Below are positions 1-5,653 of a DNA stretch of 5,920 nucleotides, piece after piece; position 1 is the first letter of the stretch, and each line of letters opens with the position of its first letter. Under the pieces are notes generated by a model. That model saw only the letters and a list, made by a program, of their open reading frames with translations, did not search any database and was not told the origin of the DNA. A program made the position numbers and the translations under genes. Location: positions 1 through 5,920 of the forward strand of contig JAHIKR010000270.1 of the NCBI GenBank assembly GCA_018897415.1. The letters are read 5' to 3'. The DNA is from Pseudomonadota bacterium. Its GTDB lineage: Bacteria > Desulfobacterota > Desulfobacteria > Desulfobacterales > ETH-SRB1.

Positions 1-843
1 AGCTGGATGTATTCTACCATCAGATATTAATCTCATTAAAGAAAGTCTAGCAATTTCTCGTCTTACAGGATTAAAACCAGAAAGAATAACTGCCTCTGGA
101 GTATCGTCAATAATGAGATCAATGCCTGTTGCCGCTTCAATTGCACGGATATTACGCCCTTCTCTTCCTATTATTCGTCCCTTCATCTCATCGTTTGGCA
201 ACTGTACTACAGAGACTGTCCGTTCAGCTACAAAATCCCCAGCATATCTTTGAATAGCAGTAGCCATTATATTTTTGGCTCTTTTGTCTGCTTCCTCTTT
301 TGCTTCATTTTCAATCCTTTTGATAAGTTTAGCACCTTCATATCGCGCTTCGTTCTCCATTGCCCTTATCAATAGTTCCTTAGCCTGCTCTACTGTTAAA
401 CCAGAAATTTTTTCAAGCTGGGTTTTCTGTTCTTCGATTAATTCATTATATTTCAGCTCGCTTTGCTCAATATTTTTCTCCCTCTTAGCCATGATCTTAT
501 CTTTTTGAACAAAATCCCGTTCTTTCCGTTCAAATTGATCGATTTTATGGTCAATATTTTCCTCTTTTTGCATCAACCTATTCTCTCTTTTTTTCAATTC
601 ACTTTTAGTCTCTTTAGTTTCCGCATCAAACTCAGCCTTCATCTTGTAAAGAATATCTTTAGATTCAATCTTTGCTTCCTTTAACAGAGTCTCTGATTTA
701 CGCTTAGCGTCATTTAATATTCGTGAAACCTCTTCTTCAGCAGACTTGACTTTCTCGAATAGCATTTTTCCTTTCACCCAATAGGCAATGGCAAAACCTA
801 TAATAAAGGCACCTATGCCTATTAGAACTATATATACATCCAT
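1..843 (-). CDS. rny: Ribonuclease Y, N-terminal 281 residues (cut by the left edge)
   Basis: Membrane-anchored endoribonuclease that starts mRNA decay and processing. The frame is open from an ATG at 843-841 to the left edge, so the C-terminal part, including the catalytic HD domain, is not visible. Residues 3-23 form one hydrophobic N-terminal anchor (VYIVLIGIGAFIIGFAIAYW). Residues about 27-195 are a long charged Lys/Glu-rich coiled coil. A KH RNA-binding domain follows, with the signature GRIIGREGRNIRAIE at 222-236 and then ATGIDLIIDDTPEAVILSGF at 238-257, a strong family match. The start is supported by a Shine-Dalgarno GGGAG seven bases before the ATG and by the correct place of the anchor. 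It follows the 6S RNA gene with a leader of about 190 bases. Nothing suggests damage. Family assignment is near certain; only completeness is unknown. Confidence 0.97.
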   Translation of the reverse strand, partial: MDVYIVLIGIGAFIIGFAIAYWVKGKMLFEKVKSAEEEVSRILNDAKRKSETLLKEAKIESKDILYKMKAEFDAETKETKSELKKRENRLMQKEENIDHKIDQFERKERDFVQKDKIMAKREKNIEQSELKYNELIEEQKTQLEKISGLTVEQAKELLIRAMENEARYEGAKLIKRIENEAKEEADKRAKNIMATAIQRYAGDFVAERTVSVVQLPNDEMKGRIIGREGRNIRAIEAATGIDLIIDDTPEAVILSGFNPVRREIARLSLMRLISDGRIHPA

Positions 844-880
844 TATAAATCTCCCATGAAAGGTTTCAACTTAATCCAAA

Positions 881-942
881 GAATTATCTAAATAGAATAA
901 TATTAACTCGGCCTAATTCTAATGATAATTTCTCGATAATTC
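881..942. repeat. GATAATT repeat cluster in the rny leader
   Basis: On the plus strand GATAATT occurs at 924-930 and 935-941, eleven bases apart, about one helical turn. An exact inverted copy of GATAATTC (935-942) lies at 881-888 (GAATTATC). The cluster lies 38 to 99 bases upstream of the rny start. It could be an operator or an mRNA stem, but the sequence is AT-rich and the motif is short. Confidence 0.3.
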
Positions 943-985
943 TGTTAAGCTGTTGAAAAAAATAATGAGGTGAAACTAGGATAGA

Positions 986-1012
986 ATTATTGAAAGAAAA
1001 ATATAAGGTCAA
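986..1012 (-). promoter_or_regulatory. Weak promoter candidate ahead of rny
   Basis: On the minus strand TTGACC (1012-1007) is followed after only 15 bases by AATAAT (991-986). Both hexamers match the sigma-70 consensus in five of six positions, but the spacing is short of the usual 17. It lies just past the 3' end of the 6S RNA and would give an rny leader of about 135 bases. The region is AT-rich, so chance matches are likely; read-through from the 6S/zapA transcript is an alternative. Confidence 0.22.
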
Positions 1013-1038
1013 GGGTTTCCAAATTTAGGGGAACCCCC
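1013..1038 (-). other. Possible stem-loop at or just after the 6S RNA 3' end
   Basis: On the minus strand the GGGGGTTCC at 1038-1030 can pair with GGAAACCC at 1020-1013, with one bulged A and a nine-base loop. There is no U-run directly behind it; the first one (five Ts) is about 10 bases further on. It could help define the 6S RNA 3' end or act as a weak terminator. The G-run of the first arm may instead belong to the closing stem of the 6S RNA, so the two structures may compete. Confidence 0.3.
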
Positions 1039-1206
1039 ACCACAGTGCCGTGTGGGAGGTCTTTGAACCAAATTAAAAAAGTGGGCGCCTTATAGTTTCT
1101 TTAGGCTTTTCTGTACAAGCAGAACATGCACACCAAAACTAGAGAAAGCTCCCTTTAAAATGCTGTTGGGTCAAAGAACGTCTTCCAAACACGAACACGG
1201 CAGGGG
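1035..1206 (-). ncRNA. ssrS: 6S RNA
   Basis: Small RNA of about 172 bases that mimics an open promoter and binds the sigma-70 RNA polymerase holoenzyme, lowering transcription in stationary phase. Read on the minus strand, it opens with CCCC then TGCCGTG (1202-1196), which pairs with CACGGCA (1052-1046) as the closing stem. Inside, TCTTTGA then CCAA pairs with TTGG then TCAAAGA, flanking the central bubble. The apical arm carries GTGTGCATG, a hairpin TTCTG (1124-1120)/CAGAA (1113-1109) with a six-base loop, then AAAGCCTAAA, closely like the E. coli apical block with GTGAGCATG and GAAGCCTTAAA. GGTTCAAAGACC near the 3' end also resembles known 6S RNAs. Its place directly downstream of zapA repeats the zapA-ssrS order of E. 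coli, although the usual next gene there (fau, 5-formyltetrahydrofolate cyclo-ligase) is absent and rny follows. The exact ends are estimates from pairing, good to about 5 bases. Confidence 0.94.
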
Positions 1207-1209
1207 TAA

Positions 1210-1215
1210 ATTAAA
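1210..1215 (-). promoter_or_regulatory. Possible -10 element for the 6S RNA
   Basis: TTTAAT on the minus strand matches the -10 consensus in five of six positions. It sits about seven bases before the predicted 6S 5' end, the right distance for an own start site. I see no good -35 hexamer at 16-18 bases upstream. The RNA could instead be processed from a zapB-zapA transcript, since there is no terminator in the 66 bases after zapA. Confidence 0.3.
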
Positions 1216-1270
1216 TACAGCTTACAAAAGCAACTTATTTCATTTGGTCTCAACTCGTCATTATAAATCA

Positions 1271-1564
1271 TTATACTATATTTTCATCCAATGTGCGTAT
1301 TATACGATTTAAACGTTGAGAAACATCATTTAGAAACTCTGAATTATTCCTTTTAATCTCAAAGTTTTTATTAGCTATATTCAAAGCAGCTAAAATTAAA
1401 ATCGTAAATTTTGTAATATCTAAAGCTTTAACTGAATGCTGACTTTCTACCTTATTAACTTCCTTTACAAGGAAATCAGCAATCTCTTCTGCTTTAGAAA
1501 CTTCTGAGTCAGTTTTAAAAGTATATGATTGCCCAAAAAGATCTATTGTTACAAGTTGTTCCAA
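1271..1564 (-). CDS. zapA: Cell division protein ZapA
   Basis: Small cytoplasmic protein (97 residues) that bundles FtsZ protofilaments and stabilises the Z ring. The N-terminal part has the family pattern of a beta-strand pair, VTIDLFGQSYTFKTD (5-19). Then come a helix, EVSKAEEIADFLVKEVNKVE (21-40), and TKFTILILAALNIANKNFEI (51-70), which begins the long helix of the coiled-coil tail. Length and layout fit ZapA. The start is a TTG (1564-1562): no ATG or GTG is in frame upstream, and starting later would remove the first conserved strand. The ribosome site is poor; the closest is AAAGG, 16 bases upstream. A TATAAT (1580-1575) lies just before the start but has no -35 partner. It follows the ZapB-like gene by 48 bases and precedes the 6S RNA by about 64, the same zapA-6S order as in E. 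coli. Confidence 0.93.
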   Translation of the reverse strand: MEQLVTIDLFGQSYTFKTDSEVSKAEEIADFLVKEVNKVESQHSVKALDITKFTILILAALNIANKNFEIKRNNSEFLNDVSQRLNRIIRTLDENIV

Positions 1565-1612
1565 TGAATTAAGTATTATACCTTTACTTAAACAATCTCT
1601 GTTGATTATAAG

Positions 1613-1852
1613 TTAGGTCTCTACAATTTCATCCAGTTTGCCCAATAAACTATCAATCTTTGCTCGAACTAAAGCTTTCTCTTTTGTATAATTGTTTTCT
1701 GCCTCAACCTTAATTTGAAGCTCCTCCTCTAATCTTTTAATTTTTTCTTTAAGTTCAGAATTGGCTGTTTCTTGCGATTTGCAAACCTGAATCAATCTTT
1801 CAATTTTTTTTTCTATTTCTTCAAATTGTTGTAAAATAACTGCGTTATCCAA
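1613..1852 (-). CDS. zapB: ZapB-like coiled-coil cell division protein
   Basis: A 79-residue protein that is almost entirely predicted coiled coil. There is a heptad pattern of Leu/Ile/Val with many Glu and Lys from about residue 6 to 76, for example FEEIEKKIERLIQV at 10-23 and LKEKIKRLEEELQIKVEAE at 34-52. No signal peptide or membrane segment is present. ZapB binds ZapA and layers the Z ring towards the nucleoid in enterobacteria. Identification here rests on size, coiled-coil nature and position directly upstream of zapA, because coiled coils carry little specific sequence. The start is TTG (1852-1850), well supported by the ribosome site GAGGTGA (1863-1857); the frame closes with a stop three codons upstream of the TTG. 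The gene is 48 bases from zapA and 51 from the GlmU-like gene. A different small division or scaffold protein remains possible. Confidence 0.68.
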   Translation of the reverse strand: MDNAVILQQFEEIEKKIERLIQVCKSQETANSELKEKIKRLEEELQIKVEAENNYTKEKALVRAKIDSLLGKLDEIVET

Positions 1853-1856
1853 TATT

Positions 1857-1863
1857 TCACCTC
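1857..1863 (-). promoter_or_regulatory. Strong ribosome binding site deciding a TTG start
   Basis: GAGGTGA on the minus strand is a seven-base match to the 16S anti-Shine-Dalgarno complement. It ends four bases before the TTG of the ZapB-like gene. The ATG overlapping it (ATG-AGG-TGA) is closed after two codons, so the TTG is the usable start. Confidence 0.75.
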
Positions 1864-1877
1864 ATACTACTTTAAAT

Positions 1878-1907
1878 AATATAATATTTACTATCAACTA
1901 AAGTCAA
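1878..1907 (-). promoter_or_regulatory. Promoter candidate for zapB-zapA (and possibly 6S RNA)
   Basis: On the minus strand TTGACT (1907-1902) and TATATT (1883-1878) each match the sigma-70 hexamers in five of six positions, with an 18-base spacer. Transcription would start near 1871, leaving a leader of about 20 bases before the TTG start. The -35 hexamer overlaps the TGA stop of the upstream GlmU-like gene (1906-1904). The AT-rich setting lowers confidence. Confidence 0.5.
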
Positions 1908-2668
1908 GATGTTTTATATAGTCTCTTGCGCATAATTATTTCGGCTTTTTTTAAATCTTCGCGATTATTGACCCCAATAACCTCTTCGATATCAGTGCCA
2001 ACCAGTACACCAATATTTTTTCCTTCTTTATACCCTATTCCAATAATATCGGTAAGATAAAGTTCGCCTTGGACATTATCTGATTTAATCTTTTTTAATG
2101 AGTCAAATAAATAATCTTTTTTAACGCAGTAAATGCCTGTATTGATTGTTTTTATACCTTTTTGTTCCTCTGTTGCGTCTGCTTCCTCAACTATTCCAGT
2201 AACATTTCTATCTTCATCCAACAGAATTCTACCATAACCTTTTGGATTATCTATCTCAACTGCCAAAATTGATATATCTCGCATCGCCTTAATATGATCA
2301 TCTATAAGTCGCATTAAAGTATAATTAGTAATTAATGGCACATCGCCACATAAAATAACAACTTGATCTGTATGTTCCGGTATATAAAGTTGTGCACATA
2401 AAACCGCATGCCCGGTTCCAAGCTGCTTTTCCTGAATGGCAAAAATCACATCGGTTCTTTCAGATACAATTTTTTTTATTTTATCGGCCTGATTACCAAT
2501 TACCAATACTACATTATTCCCAACAACCTTTCTTGCGGTTTCCACAACATACATTACCATAGGTCTACCAATAATTTCATGTAGCACTTTGGCTTTGTTT
2601 GATTTCATGCGAGTACCCATACCTGCAGCAAGTATTACTGCAGCGACGCTGTCAATAGCAGTTTGCAT
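1904..2668 (-). CDS. Stand-alone GlmU-type N-acetylglucosamine-1-phosphate uridylyltransferase domain
   Basis: A 254-residue cytoplasmic nucleotidyltransferase, expected to make UDP-GlcNAc from UTP and GlcNAc-1-phosphate for peptidoglycan and lipopolysaccharide. Nucleotide-binding motif LAAGMGTRMKSNKAKVLH (13-30) carries the likely catalytic Arg20 and Lys27. Further GlmU signatures are QEKQLGTGHAV (79-89), CGDVPLI (107-113) with metal ligand Asp109, GYGRI (144-148), IVEEADATEEQKGIKTINTG (159-178), NVQGELYLTDII (198-209) and GVNNREDL (232-239) with metal ligand Asn234. The protein stops after the linker helix. The C-terminal left-handed beta-helix acetyltransferase domain of full-length GlmU (about 450 residues) is missing, with no room for it before the next gene. 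ATG start with AGGT five bases or so upstream. It follows atpC across 192 bases and a terminator; glmU also follows atpC in E. coli. Another sugar-1-phosphate nucleotidyltransferase activity is possible, but the motifs favour GlmU. Confidence 0.88.
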   Translation of the reverse strand: MQTAIDSVAAVILAAGMGTRMKSNKAKVLHEIIGRPMVMYVVETARKVVGNNVVLVIGNQADKIKKIVSERTDVIFAIQEKQLGTGHAVLCAQLYIPEHTDQVVILCGDVPLITNYTLMRLIDDHIKAMRDISILAVEIDNPKGYGRILLDEDRNVTGIVEEADATEEQKGIKTINTGIYCVKKDYLFDSLKKIKSDNVQGELYLTDIIGIGYKEGKNIGVLVGTDIEEVIGVNNREDLKKAEIIMRKRLYKTS

Positions 2669-2749
2669 TTTTTACCTATCTTTTAAATTTAATGTTTTTA
2701 CTAACAAAATTGAAGAAAACCACAAATAATTTATTCTATAATATTATTC

Positions 2750-2790
2750 AAAAAAAAGGACAGACCATTTACATGATCTGTCCTTTTTTC
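2750..2790 (-). terminator. Rho-independent terminator of the atp operon
   Basis: On the minus strand GGACAGA (2783-2777) pairs perfectly with TCTGTCC (2764-2758). Three more pairs (CAT/ATG) form inside the loop after one mismatch, and a run of eight Ts (2757-2750) follows. It lies 71 bases after the atpC stop and before the GlmU-like gene. A run of A before the stem makes it T-rich on the plus strand too, so it could work in both directions, though no plus-strand gene needs it here. Confidence 0.88.
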
Positions 2791-2793
2791 TTT

Positions 2794-2841
2794 ATATACA
2801 ATCAGTTATCTTATCGTCATCAGTAATAATTTATTGTATAT
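2794..2841. repeat. Nine-base inverted repeat in the atpC 3' region
   Basis: ATATACAAT (2794-2802) and ATTGTATAT (2833-2841) are perfect inverted copies around a 30-base centre. They lie between the atpC stop and the terminator. They could fold in the mRNA as an AT-rich stem protecting the 3' end, or be chance in AT-rich spacer. Confidence 0.35.
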
Positions 2842-2860
2842 CTGCTAATGATAAATATTA

Positions 2861-3277
2861 TTATGCTCTTGTACCGGCAAGCTTGAGACGGTGCAAGGCT
2901 CTTTCAAGAGCTGCTCTTGCTCTTATGAAATCAAAATCCTCTTTTTTCGATATATCGGCCAACCGTTTCTGGGCACGTTCCACAGCCGACTTTGCACGTT
3001 CAAGGTCTATATCCCGTCTTCTTTCAGCAGATTCTGCCAGTACGGTAACTTTACCTGGAAGCGCCTCGGCAAACCCACCGCTTATAAAAACATATCTCTC
3101 AACATTGTTCGCATCCATATAACGAAGGGAACCAACTTTCAGGGTACTCAAAAAAGGAGTATGACCTATGAGTACTCCAAATTCGCCAAGAGAGCCAGGT
3201 GCAACAACTATCTTTGCCTCCTCGCTAACTACAGATTTCTCTGGGGTGACAACTTCTAATTTAATATTTCCAGCCAT
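2861..3277 (-). CDS. atpC: ATP synthase F1 epsilon subunit
   Basis: Epsilon subunit (138 residues) of the F1 central stalk; it couples gamma to the membrane c-ring and can inhibit ATP hydrolysis. The N-terminal beta-sandwich covers residues 1 to about 85, with conserved GEFGVLIGHTPFLSTLKVG (31-49) and ISGGFAEALPGKVTVLAESA (65-84). The C-terminal helical hairpin spans about 88-133 and is rich in Arg, Ala and Lys (LERAKSAVERAQKRLADI, then FIRARAALERALHRLKLAG). Full length for the family. ATG start with GAGGG seven bases upstream. It is 29 bases behind atpD, the normal order, and is the last gene before the operon terminator. Confidence 0.97.
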   Translation of the reverse strand: MAGNIKLEVVTPEKSVVSEEAKIVVAPGSLGEFGVLIGHTPFLSTLKVGSLRYMDANNVERYVFISGGFAEALPGKVTVLAESAERRRDIDLERAKSAVERAQKRLADISKKEDFDFIRARAALERALHRLKLAGTRA

Positions 3278-3306
3278 ACTTTAACCCTCATATATATAAG
3301 ATAGTA

Positions 3307-4722
3307 TTATGCTTCTGCCATCTTCTTGGCTTTTTCTAGTACCTCCTCAATGCCCCCCACCATATAAAATGCCTGCTCAGGAACACCGTCATGTTTGCCT
3401 TCACAAATTTCTTTAAAACCTCTAACGGAATCCTCTATCTTAACGTATTTACCTGCGGTTCCTGTAAAAGCTTCAGCAACATGGAAGGGCTGAGACAGAA
3501 ATCGCTGAATTCTCCTTGCGCGCCCAACAGTAAGCTTATCTTCATCTGAGAGCTCGTCCATACCTAATATTGCGATAATATCCTGGAGTTCTTTATATTT
3601 TTGAAGTATATTCTGAACCATACGAGATACCTGATAGTGCTCTTCTCCAATATAACTTGCATCAAGAATCCTTGAAGTTGAATCAAGCGGATCAACTGCT
3701 GGATATATACCAAGCTCAACAATCTGCCTTGACAAAACAACGGTTCCGTCAAGATGGGCAAAGGTTGTTGCCGGTGCAGGGTCGGTCAAGTCGTCAGCAG
3801 GCACGTATACACACTGAACAGCTGTAATAGAACCTTTGTCTGTAGACGTAATACGTTCCTGAAGTTCACCAAGGTCAACTGCAAGAGTTGGCTGATAACA
3901 TACAGCAGACGGCATACGACCAAGAAGCGCTGATACTTCCGAACCAGCCTGAGTGAAGCGGAATATATTATCAATAAATATAAGCACGTCCTGACCTTCT
4001 TCATCACGGAAATATTCAGCCGCTACCAAAGCCGACAGCGCAACACGTGCCCTTGCTCCTGGAGGCTCAGTCATCTGGCCATAAATCAATGCAGCCTTTG
4101 GAAGAACACCTGAATTTTTCATCTCGTGGTAAAGGTCGTTGCCTTCACGGGTTCTTTCTCCAACACCGGCAAACACAGAAATACCACCGTGCTGCATAGC
4201 AATGTTATGTACCATCTCCATCATGATAACGGTTTTTCCGACTCCTGCACCACCAAACATTCCCATTTTACCACCTCTTGGGAATGGTACAAGCAAGTCA
4301 ATAACTTTAACACCTGTCTCGAGAACTCGAACTGTTGTATCCTGCTCTGTAAACTTTGGTGCCGCACGATGAATAGGCATCATTTTTTCATGGCTTACTG
4401 GCCCCAAGCCATCAACAGGCCGCCCTACAACGTTTAAAACGCGCCCTAAACCAGCCTCGCCCACCGGCATCATGATGTCTTTGCCGGTATCCTTTACTAG
4501 TTGCCCTCTCATTAGTCCGTCTGTTACATCCATAGCAATAGTACGGACGACATTATCACCCAGGTGCTGTGCAACTTCAACAACCAGATTATCAGGCTCG
4601 TCATTAATAGCGGGATTTGTAATTAAAAGTGCGGTGTAGATCGTAGGCAGTTTACCCTGCTCAAATTCCACATCGACAACAGGTCCCATAACCTGCGTAA
4701 TTTTACCTATGTTTTCAGCCAT
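3307..4722 (-). CDS. atpD: ATP synthase F1 beta subunit (catalytic)
   Basis: Catalytic subunit (471 residues) of the F1 head; three copies alternate with alpha and make ATP from ADP and phosphate. The N-terminal beta-barrel covers about 1-80. Walker A is GGAGVGKT (157-164) with Lys163. The catalytic Glu189 and Arg190 are in GERTREGND (188-196). Walker B is VLIFIDN (246-252) with Asp251. The DELSDED (389-395) acidic lever near the gamma contact corresponds to the DELSEED motif. Length and all active-site residues are normal. Start at ATG with a perfect AGGAGGT (4735-4729) six bases upstream, the best ribosome site in the window, fitting the need for three beta per gamma. It lies 40 bases after atpG and 29 before atpC. 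One oddity: the usually glycine position of the SAVGYQPTL loop is Cys275 (codon TGT, 3900-3898). Confidence 0.99.
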   Translation of the reverse strand: MAENIGKITQVMGPVVDVEFEQGKLPTIYTALLITNPAINDEPDNLVVEVAQHLGDNVVRTIAMDVTDGLMRGQLVKDTGKDIMMPVGEAGLGRVLNVVGRPVDGLGPVSHEKMMPIHRAAPKFTEQDTTVRVLETGVKVIDLLVPFPRGGKMGMFGGAGVGKTVIMMEMVHNIAMQHGGISVFAGVGERTREGNDLYHEMKNSGVLPKAALIYGQMTEPPGARARVALSALVAAEYFRDEEGQDVLIFIDNIFRFTQAGSEVSALLGRMPSAVCYQPTLAVDLGELQERITSTDKGSITAVQCVYVPADDLTDPAPATTFAHLDGTVVLSRQIVELGIYPAVDPLDSTSRILDASYIGEEHYQVSRMVQNILQKYKELQDIIAILGMDELSDEDKLTVGRARRIQRFLSQPFHVAEAFTGTAGKYVKIEDSVRGFKEICEGKHDGVPEQAFYMVGGIEEVLEKAKKMAEA

Positions 4723-4762
4723 CTACAGACCTCCTATACGCTAAATGCGGTATTCTTATTTC

Positions 4763-5653
4763 TTATCCTCTAAGAGCCTCGGCGCCGCCAACTATATCCA
4801 TCAATTCCGCTGTAATGGCCGCCTGCCGGGCCTTATTATACGCCAGAGTCAAGCTACTTATCATATCATCGCAAGCAGTTGTTGCGTTATCCATGGCAGC
4901 CATTCGCGCGGCATGCTCACTAGTAGATGTTTCCAGTAAAGCACTATATATTTGTACATAAACATGCCTTGGAAGCAAATCGCCAAGCAGTTCATTGGCT
5001 GATGGTTCACAAATATGTTCAGCCTGGTATGGTTTGTCAGTATCTTCCTCTTCTTCAGCAGTTTCAATCGGTGGAATTGGAAGAATCTGCTTAACCGTCG
5101 CGATCTGTCTTGCCCTGCTTACGAATTCAGAAAAAATAACATAAACTTCATCATATGTTTCATCCAGAAATCCATCAACCAGTTTCTGACCTGCTGTCAT
5201 TGCGACGTTAAAACCAAATTTGGCGCCTACAATGCCTAAATTCTCTGAATCTATCTGCTTCTTGTTTTTTCGGCACCAGTCACGACCTTTTTTCCCAAAA
5301 TTAGTGAAGGAAATATCTAATTCCTGATCTGATCTCTCCTTTATCATTTTTACGGCTGTCGTAATAAGATTTACATTAAAACCACCGCAGAGCCCCCTGT
5401 CAGAAGTACATAATACAATATTAATCTTTTTTACTTCCTCACGCGGTACAAGCAAAGGGCTTGCATCTTCTCCTGCTTTTTCTGCAAGGCTTCCCAAGAC
5501 TTCTGCAAACTTGGCTGCATATGGTCGAAAACCATCCATATTTTGCTGTGCGCCACGCAACTTTGAAGTGGCCACCATACCCATAGCCTTTGTGATCTGC
5601 TTTGTCTTTTTTACTGCACCAATTTTAGTTTTGACATCTTTTAACGTTGCCAT
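4763..5653 (-). CDS. atpG: ATP synthase F1 gamma subunit
   Basis: Rotor shaft (296 residues) that turns inside the alpha/beta head and links proton flow to catalysis. The N-terminal helix carries KTKQITKAMGMVATSKLRGA (16-35). The central Rossmann-like domain has SDRGLCGGFN (84-93). The C-terminal helix holds SEHAARMAAMDNATTACDDM (245-264) and ends with ITAELMDIVGGAEAL (280-294). Both ends are the coiled-coil pair that sits in the F1 cavity, and both are intact. A short acidic stretch around 197-206 (ETAEEEEDTD) is a surface loop that varies between species. ATG start with AAGG upstream; starting later would cut the essential N-terminal helix. It is unusually far (108 bases) behind atpA and 40 bases before atpD. 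Confidence 0.98.
   Translation of the reverse strand: MATLKDVKTKIGAVKKTKQITKAMGMVATSKLRGAQQNMDGFRPYAAKFAEVLGSLAEKAGEDASPLLVPREEVKKINIVLCTSDRGLCGGFNVNLITTAVKMIKERSDQELDISFTNFGKKGRDWCRKNKKQIDSENLGIVGAKFGFNVAMTAGQKLVDGFLDETYDEVYVIFSEFVSRARQIATVKQILPIPPIETAEEEEDTDKPYQAEHICEPSANELLGDLLPRHVYVQIYSALLETSTSEHAARMAAMDNATTACDDMISSLTLAYNKARQAAITAELMDIVGGAEALRG

Noticed and set aside
275..684. Plus-strand open frames of 73-77 codons opposite rny.
   Set aside because: They are Ser/Phe/Leu-rich mirror images of the Lys/Glu-rich coiled coil of RNase Y and lie entirely within that gene.
842..856. A four-codon leader frame (ATG-GGA-GAT-TTA-TAA) on the minus strand whose stop overlaps the rny start codon by one base.
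   Set aside because: It has no ribosome site of its own, and its ATG covers the rny Shine-Dalgarno. Such short frames are expected by chance.
844..1270. A possible riboswitch or a small protein gene in the zapA-rny gap.
   Set aside because: The structured part is fully explained by 6S RNA, and the remaining AT-rich leader shows no known riboswitch core that I can recognise.
1904..2668. The short GlmU-like protein as a pseudogene broken by a frameshift.
   Set aside because: All catalytic motifs are intact, the stop falls at the natural domain border, and there is no leftover beta-helix hexapeptide-repeat coding sequence downstream.
2883..3259. Plus-strand open frames opposite atpC, up to 122 codons.
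   Set aside because: They overlap the well-supported atpC fully, match no family I recognise and have no promoter or context.
4126..4437. Plus-strand open frames opposite atpD, and other short frames inside atpD and atpG.
   Set aside because: They are shadows of highly conserved ATP synthase genes, lacking recognisable domains.
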